This document shows positions 5,516-7,733 of a stretch of DNA of 7,733 nt, in pieces; positions within the stretch are counted from its first letter, which is position 1; each line of letters opens with the position of its first letter. Origin of the DNA: Chloroflexota bacterium (GTDB lineage: Bacteria; Chloroflexota; Anaerolineae; Promineifilales; Promineifilaceae). The notes beneath the pieces were generated by a model that had not been told where the DNA came from, made no database searches, and worked only from the letters and a program-made list of their open reading frames with translations. Location: the NCBI GenBank assembly GCA_024223125.1, contig JAAEOP010000413.1:1-7733 (forward strand), in the 5' to 3' direction. A program made the position numbers and the translations under genes.

Positions 5516-7733
5516 ACAAGCTGGAGCAGACGTTTTTGAACGCCAGTCTACAGGCCGAAAAACAGGGACAGCGTAACAGACGACGCTTACAAGTCGGCGT
5601 GGCCGTTCTTGTCTCTATTCTCATTATGGCACTCATTGGTGCATTTTTAATTAACGGAGAACGAAATGATGCAAGAACAGCACAGAATAATGCAGAAATA
5701 GCAGAGGAAACGGCCGTGGCAGCCAAAGCTACTTCTGATGTCAATGCGGCTCTGGCTGCCACGAGTGAGACAGGAGCACGGGCTGCTGAAGCCGAACTCT
5801 TGCAATTAAAAGTTGTGATTCAAGCCAGCCAATTGGCCTCCGCATCAGAAGCAGAGATAGAACGAGATTCAGAATTAGCACTGTTGCTTGCGACGACAGG
5901 ATTGGGAATCAATAGCCAGCCAGATACACAAGCCCACTTCTACGATGCTATTTTTACACCTTATCGTAGCACGTTGCGTGGGCGTACAAATGAAGTTGAA
6001 TCGGCTGTGTTCAATCTCGTTGGTGATATGATTCTCACTACAAGCAATGATGGCACGGCCAAGCTGTGGGACACGTTGGGTAATGAAATCGCTTTCCTTG
6101 AAGGACACTCAGAGGAGATCTCCTTAGCTGTTTTTAATTCCGCTGGCGATATGATTCTCACCATCAGCAATGACGGCACGGCCAAGCTGTGGGACACGCT
6201 GGGCAATGAAATCGCTTCCCTTGAGGGACATACAGATAATGTCACTTCAATTCTGTTCAATCCCGCTAGCGATATGATCCTCACCGCCAGTGTTGACAAT
6301 ACTGCAAAATTATGGGACACGCAAGGCAATGAAATCGCTTCCCTTGAGGGGCATGCAGATATTATCACTTCGGCTGTGTTCAATTCCGCTGGCAATATGA
6401 TTCTCACCACCACCAATGACGGCACGGCCAAGCTGTGGGACACGCGAGGCAATGAAATCGCTTCCCTTGAGGGGCATACAAGGGGGATCACCTCGGCTGT
6501 GTTCAATCCTGCTAACGATATGATCCTCACCGCCAGTGATGACAATACTGCAAAACTGTGGGACACACGAGGCAATGAAATCGTTTCCCTTGAAGGGCAT
6601 ACAGATAGGGTTAAATCGGCTATATTCAATCCAACTGGCGATATGATCCTCACCGCCAGTTGGGACCGCACGGCCAAATTGTGGGACACGCGAGGGAATG
6701 AAGTCATTTCTCTTGAGGCACATGATTTGGTCAAATTAGCTATTTTCAATCCTGCTGGCGATATGATCCTCACTGCCAGCGAAGGCAACACGAGCAATGG
6801 GGGCACTGTCAAGTTATGGGACATGCTGGGTAATGAAATCGCTTCTCTTGAGGGCTATAATTCGTGGGCCACTTCGAGTTTGTTCAATCCTGCTGGCGAT
6901 ATGATCCTCGCTGCCAGTTGGAACCGCACAGCCAAGTTGTGGGACACGCTGGGCAATGAAATCGCTTCCTTTGGAGGGCCTACAGATACGGTTACTTCGG
7001 CTCTATTCAATCCCGATGGCGATATGATCCTCACCGTCAATAGTGACGGCACGGCTAAGCTATGGGACATACGAGGCAGTGAAATCGCTTCCTTTGAGGG
7101 ACATACAGAGTCGGTCACTTCGGCTCTGTTCAATTCCGTAGGCGATATGATCCTCACCGCCAGCTATGACGACACGGCCAAGTTGTGGGACATGCGAGGT
7201 AACGAAATTGTTTCCCTTGAGGGGCATACAAGGGGGGTCACCTCGGCTATATTCAATCCGGCTAACGATATGATCCTCACTGCTAGCGATGACAATATTG
7301 CAAAACTATGGGACACGCGAGGTAATGAACTTGCTTCCCTTGAGGGGCATACAAGTAATGTTACCTCGGCTATATTCAATCCGGCTGGCGATATGATCCT
7401 CACTGCTAGTGGGGATGGCACGGCCAAACTATGGGACACGCGAGATAATGAAATCGTTTCTTTTGAGGGGCATACAAGGTGGGTCGCCTCAGCTATATTC
7501 AATCCGGCTGGCGATATGATCCTCACTGCTAGCGATGACAATACTGCAAAACTGTGGGACATGCGAGGCAATGAAATCGCTTCCCTTGAGGGGCATACAG
7601 GGACAGTCACATCGGCTCTGTTCAATTCCGTAGGCGATATGATCCTCACCGCCAGTGGGGATGGCACGGCCAAGCTGTGGGACACGCGAGGTAGTGAAAT
7701 CGCTTCCCTTGAGGGACATACAAATTGGGTCAC
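5512..7733 (+). CDS. NLR-like STAND protein, C-terminal part: membrane helix, coiled region, WD40 array (open at right edge)
   Basis: This is the continuation of the STAND protein in the second frame. Homologous coding begins at 5347, and 5512 is the first in-frame ATG, overlapping the upstream TGA as ATGA. From the ATG come a short helical lead, a basic QRNRRR stop-transfer-like cluster (5572-5586), one hydrophobic helix (5587-5652), then an Ala/Glu-rich helical stretch (about 5656-5910). The latter includes SELALLLAT, a motif typical before WD40 domains in nSTAND1 proteins. From 5980 there are 14 complete WD40 repeats and the start of a fifteenth. WD40 arrays form beta-propellers that bind protein ligands; in NLR-like proteins they are the sensor. 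No stop occurs before the window end. It is expressed separately only if ribosomes reinitiate at ATGA; no strong Shine-Dalgarno is seen. Inner-membrane anchoring is predicted. Confidence 0.85.
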   Translation, partial: MNKLEQTFLNASLQAEKQGQRNRRRLQVGVAVLVSILIMALIGAFLINGERNDARTAQNNAEIAEETAVAAKATSDVNAALAATSETGARAAEAELLQLKVVIQASQLASASEAEIERDSELALLLATTGLGINSQPDTQAHFYDAIFTPYRSTLRGRTNEVESAVFNLVGDMILTTSNDGTAKLWDTLGNEIAFLEGHSEEISLAVFNSAGDMILTISNDGTAKLWDTLGNEIASLEGHTDNVTSILFNPASDMILTASVDNTAKLWDTQGNEIASLEGHADIITSAVFNSAGNMILTTTNDGTAKLWDTRGNEIASLEGHTRGITSAVFNPANDMILTASDDNTAKLWDTRGNEIVSLEGHTDRVKSAIFNPTGDMILTASWDRTAKLWDTRGNEVISLEAHDLVKLAIFNPAGDMILTASEGNTSNGGTVKLWDMLGNEIASLEGYNSWATSSLFNPAGDMILAASWNRTAKLWDTLGNEIASFGGPTDTVTSALFNPDGDMILTVNSDGTAKLWDIRGSEIASFEGHTESVTSALFNSVGDMILTASYDDTAKLWDMRGNEIVSLEGHTRGVTSAIFNPANDMILTASDDNIAKLWDTRGNELASLEGHTSNVTSAIFNPAGDMILTASGDGTAKLWDTRDNEIVSFEGHTRWVASAIFNPAGDMILTASDDNTAKLWDMRGNEIASLEGHTGTVTSALFNSVGDMILTASGDGTAKLWDTRGSEIASLEGHTNWV
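5587..5652 (+). other. Predicted transmembrane helix
   Basis: Twenty-two residues, LQVGVAVLVSILIMALIGAF plus LI, contain no charged residue. The segment is preceded by RNRRR and followed by NGERND. By the positive-inside rule the ATPase side would be cytoplasmic. The WD40 side would then be outside, unless the helix is re-entrant or merely buried. Confidence 0.7.
5980..7733 (+). repeat. Tandem 123-bp WD40-coding repeats, 14 complete units plus a partial
   Basis: The KLWD motif starts at 6061, 6184, 6307, 6430, 6553, 6676, 6811, 6934, 7057, 7180, 7303, 7426, 7549 and 7672. Every spacing is 123 bp except unit 7, which is 135 bp. Counted from the GH position, units begin at 5980, 6103, 6226, 6349, 6472, 6595, 6718, 6853, 6976, 7099, 7222, 7345, 7468, 7591 and 7714 (partial). 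The protein consensus runs LEGHTxxVTSAxFNPAGD then MILTASxDxTAKLWDTRGNE. Units are very similar in DNA as well as protein, implying recent expansion or gene conversion. Fourteen units would make two seven-bladed propellers. The array continues past the window. Confidence 0.93.

Noticed and set aside
5961..7733. Long minus-strand open frames (up to 287 codons) opposite the WD40 array
   Set aside because: They are periodic with the 123-bp repeats and merely reflect repeated absence of stops on the complement. The plus frame gives canonical WD40 repeats over the same bases.
5980..7733. CRISPR or non-coding satellite interpretation of the 123-bp repeats
   Set aside because: The period is a multiple of three, substitutions respect codons, and each unit encodes a WD40 blade. 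There is no repeat-spacer alternation.

Overview
The window reads as a bacterial accessory region, probably from Chloroflexota (Anaerolineae or Ardenticatenia-like). That assignment is inference. It rests on DUF433/DUF5615 and UPF0175/DUF3368 gene pairs, a STAND ATPase with a long WD40 array, mixed GC, leaderless-looking promoters, and a strongly over-used palindrome, ACGGCCGT (eight copies read by eye). All genes are on the + strand and no gene-free stretch exceeds about 185 bases. No rRNA, tRNA, CRISPR array or transposase was seen.

Layout. 2-151 is the C-terminal tail of an unrecognised gene. 212-735 is a DUF433 antitoxin-like gene overlapping (ATGA) a DUF5615 PIN-like toxin gene. The toxin appears to have lost its central part, including the expected second acidic catalytic motif. 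809-2830 is a complete superfamily 1 UvrD/Rep-like helicase whose N-terminus looks like a degenerate NERD nuclease domain. 2887-3631 is a second toxin-antitoxin-like pair, UPF0175 (HTH antitoxin) overlapping DUF3368 (PIN-like), apparently intact.

From 3815 to beyond the window end runs one large NLR-like gene. Its parts are an EAD7-like death-fold adaptor domain, a GD-rich beta linker, an nSTAND1 ATPase with winged helix, a transmembrane helix, a helical/coiled-coil stretch, and at least 14 nearly identical 41-residue WD40 repeats. A one-base deletion near 5345 splits it into 3815-5515 and an ORF open to 7733. The first ORF's stop overlaps an ATG of the second (ATGA at 5512-5515), so two polypeptides are possible if the deletion is real.

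Regulation. Both toxin-antitoxin pairs and the STAND gene are preceded by the same extended -10 element, TGnTAAAAT. In the two antitoxin genes the TAAAAT lies exactly six bases before the ATG and no Shine-Dalgarno sequence is present, which predicts leaderless mRNAs. The helicase and STAND genes instead have clear Shine-Dalgarno sequences.

Taken together, the genes form a cluster of conflict-type modules: two toxin-antitoxin pairs (one decayed), a helicase with a relict nuclease-like domain, and a signalling ATPase whose repeat array shows the conserved-scaffold, variable-surface pattern expected of a fast-evolving recognition domain.
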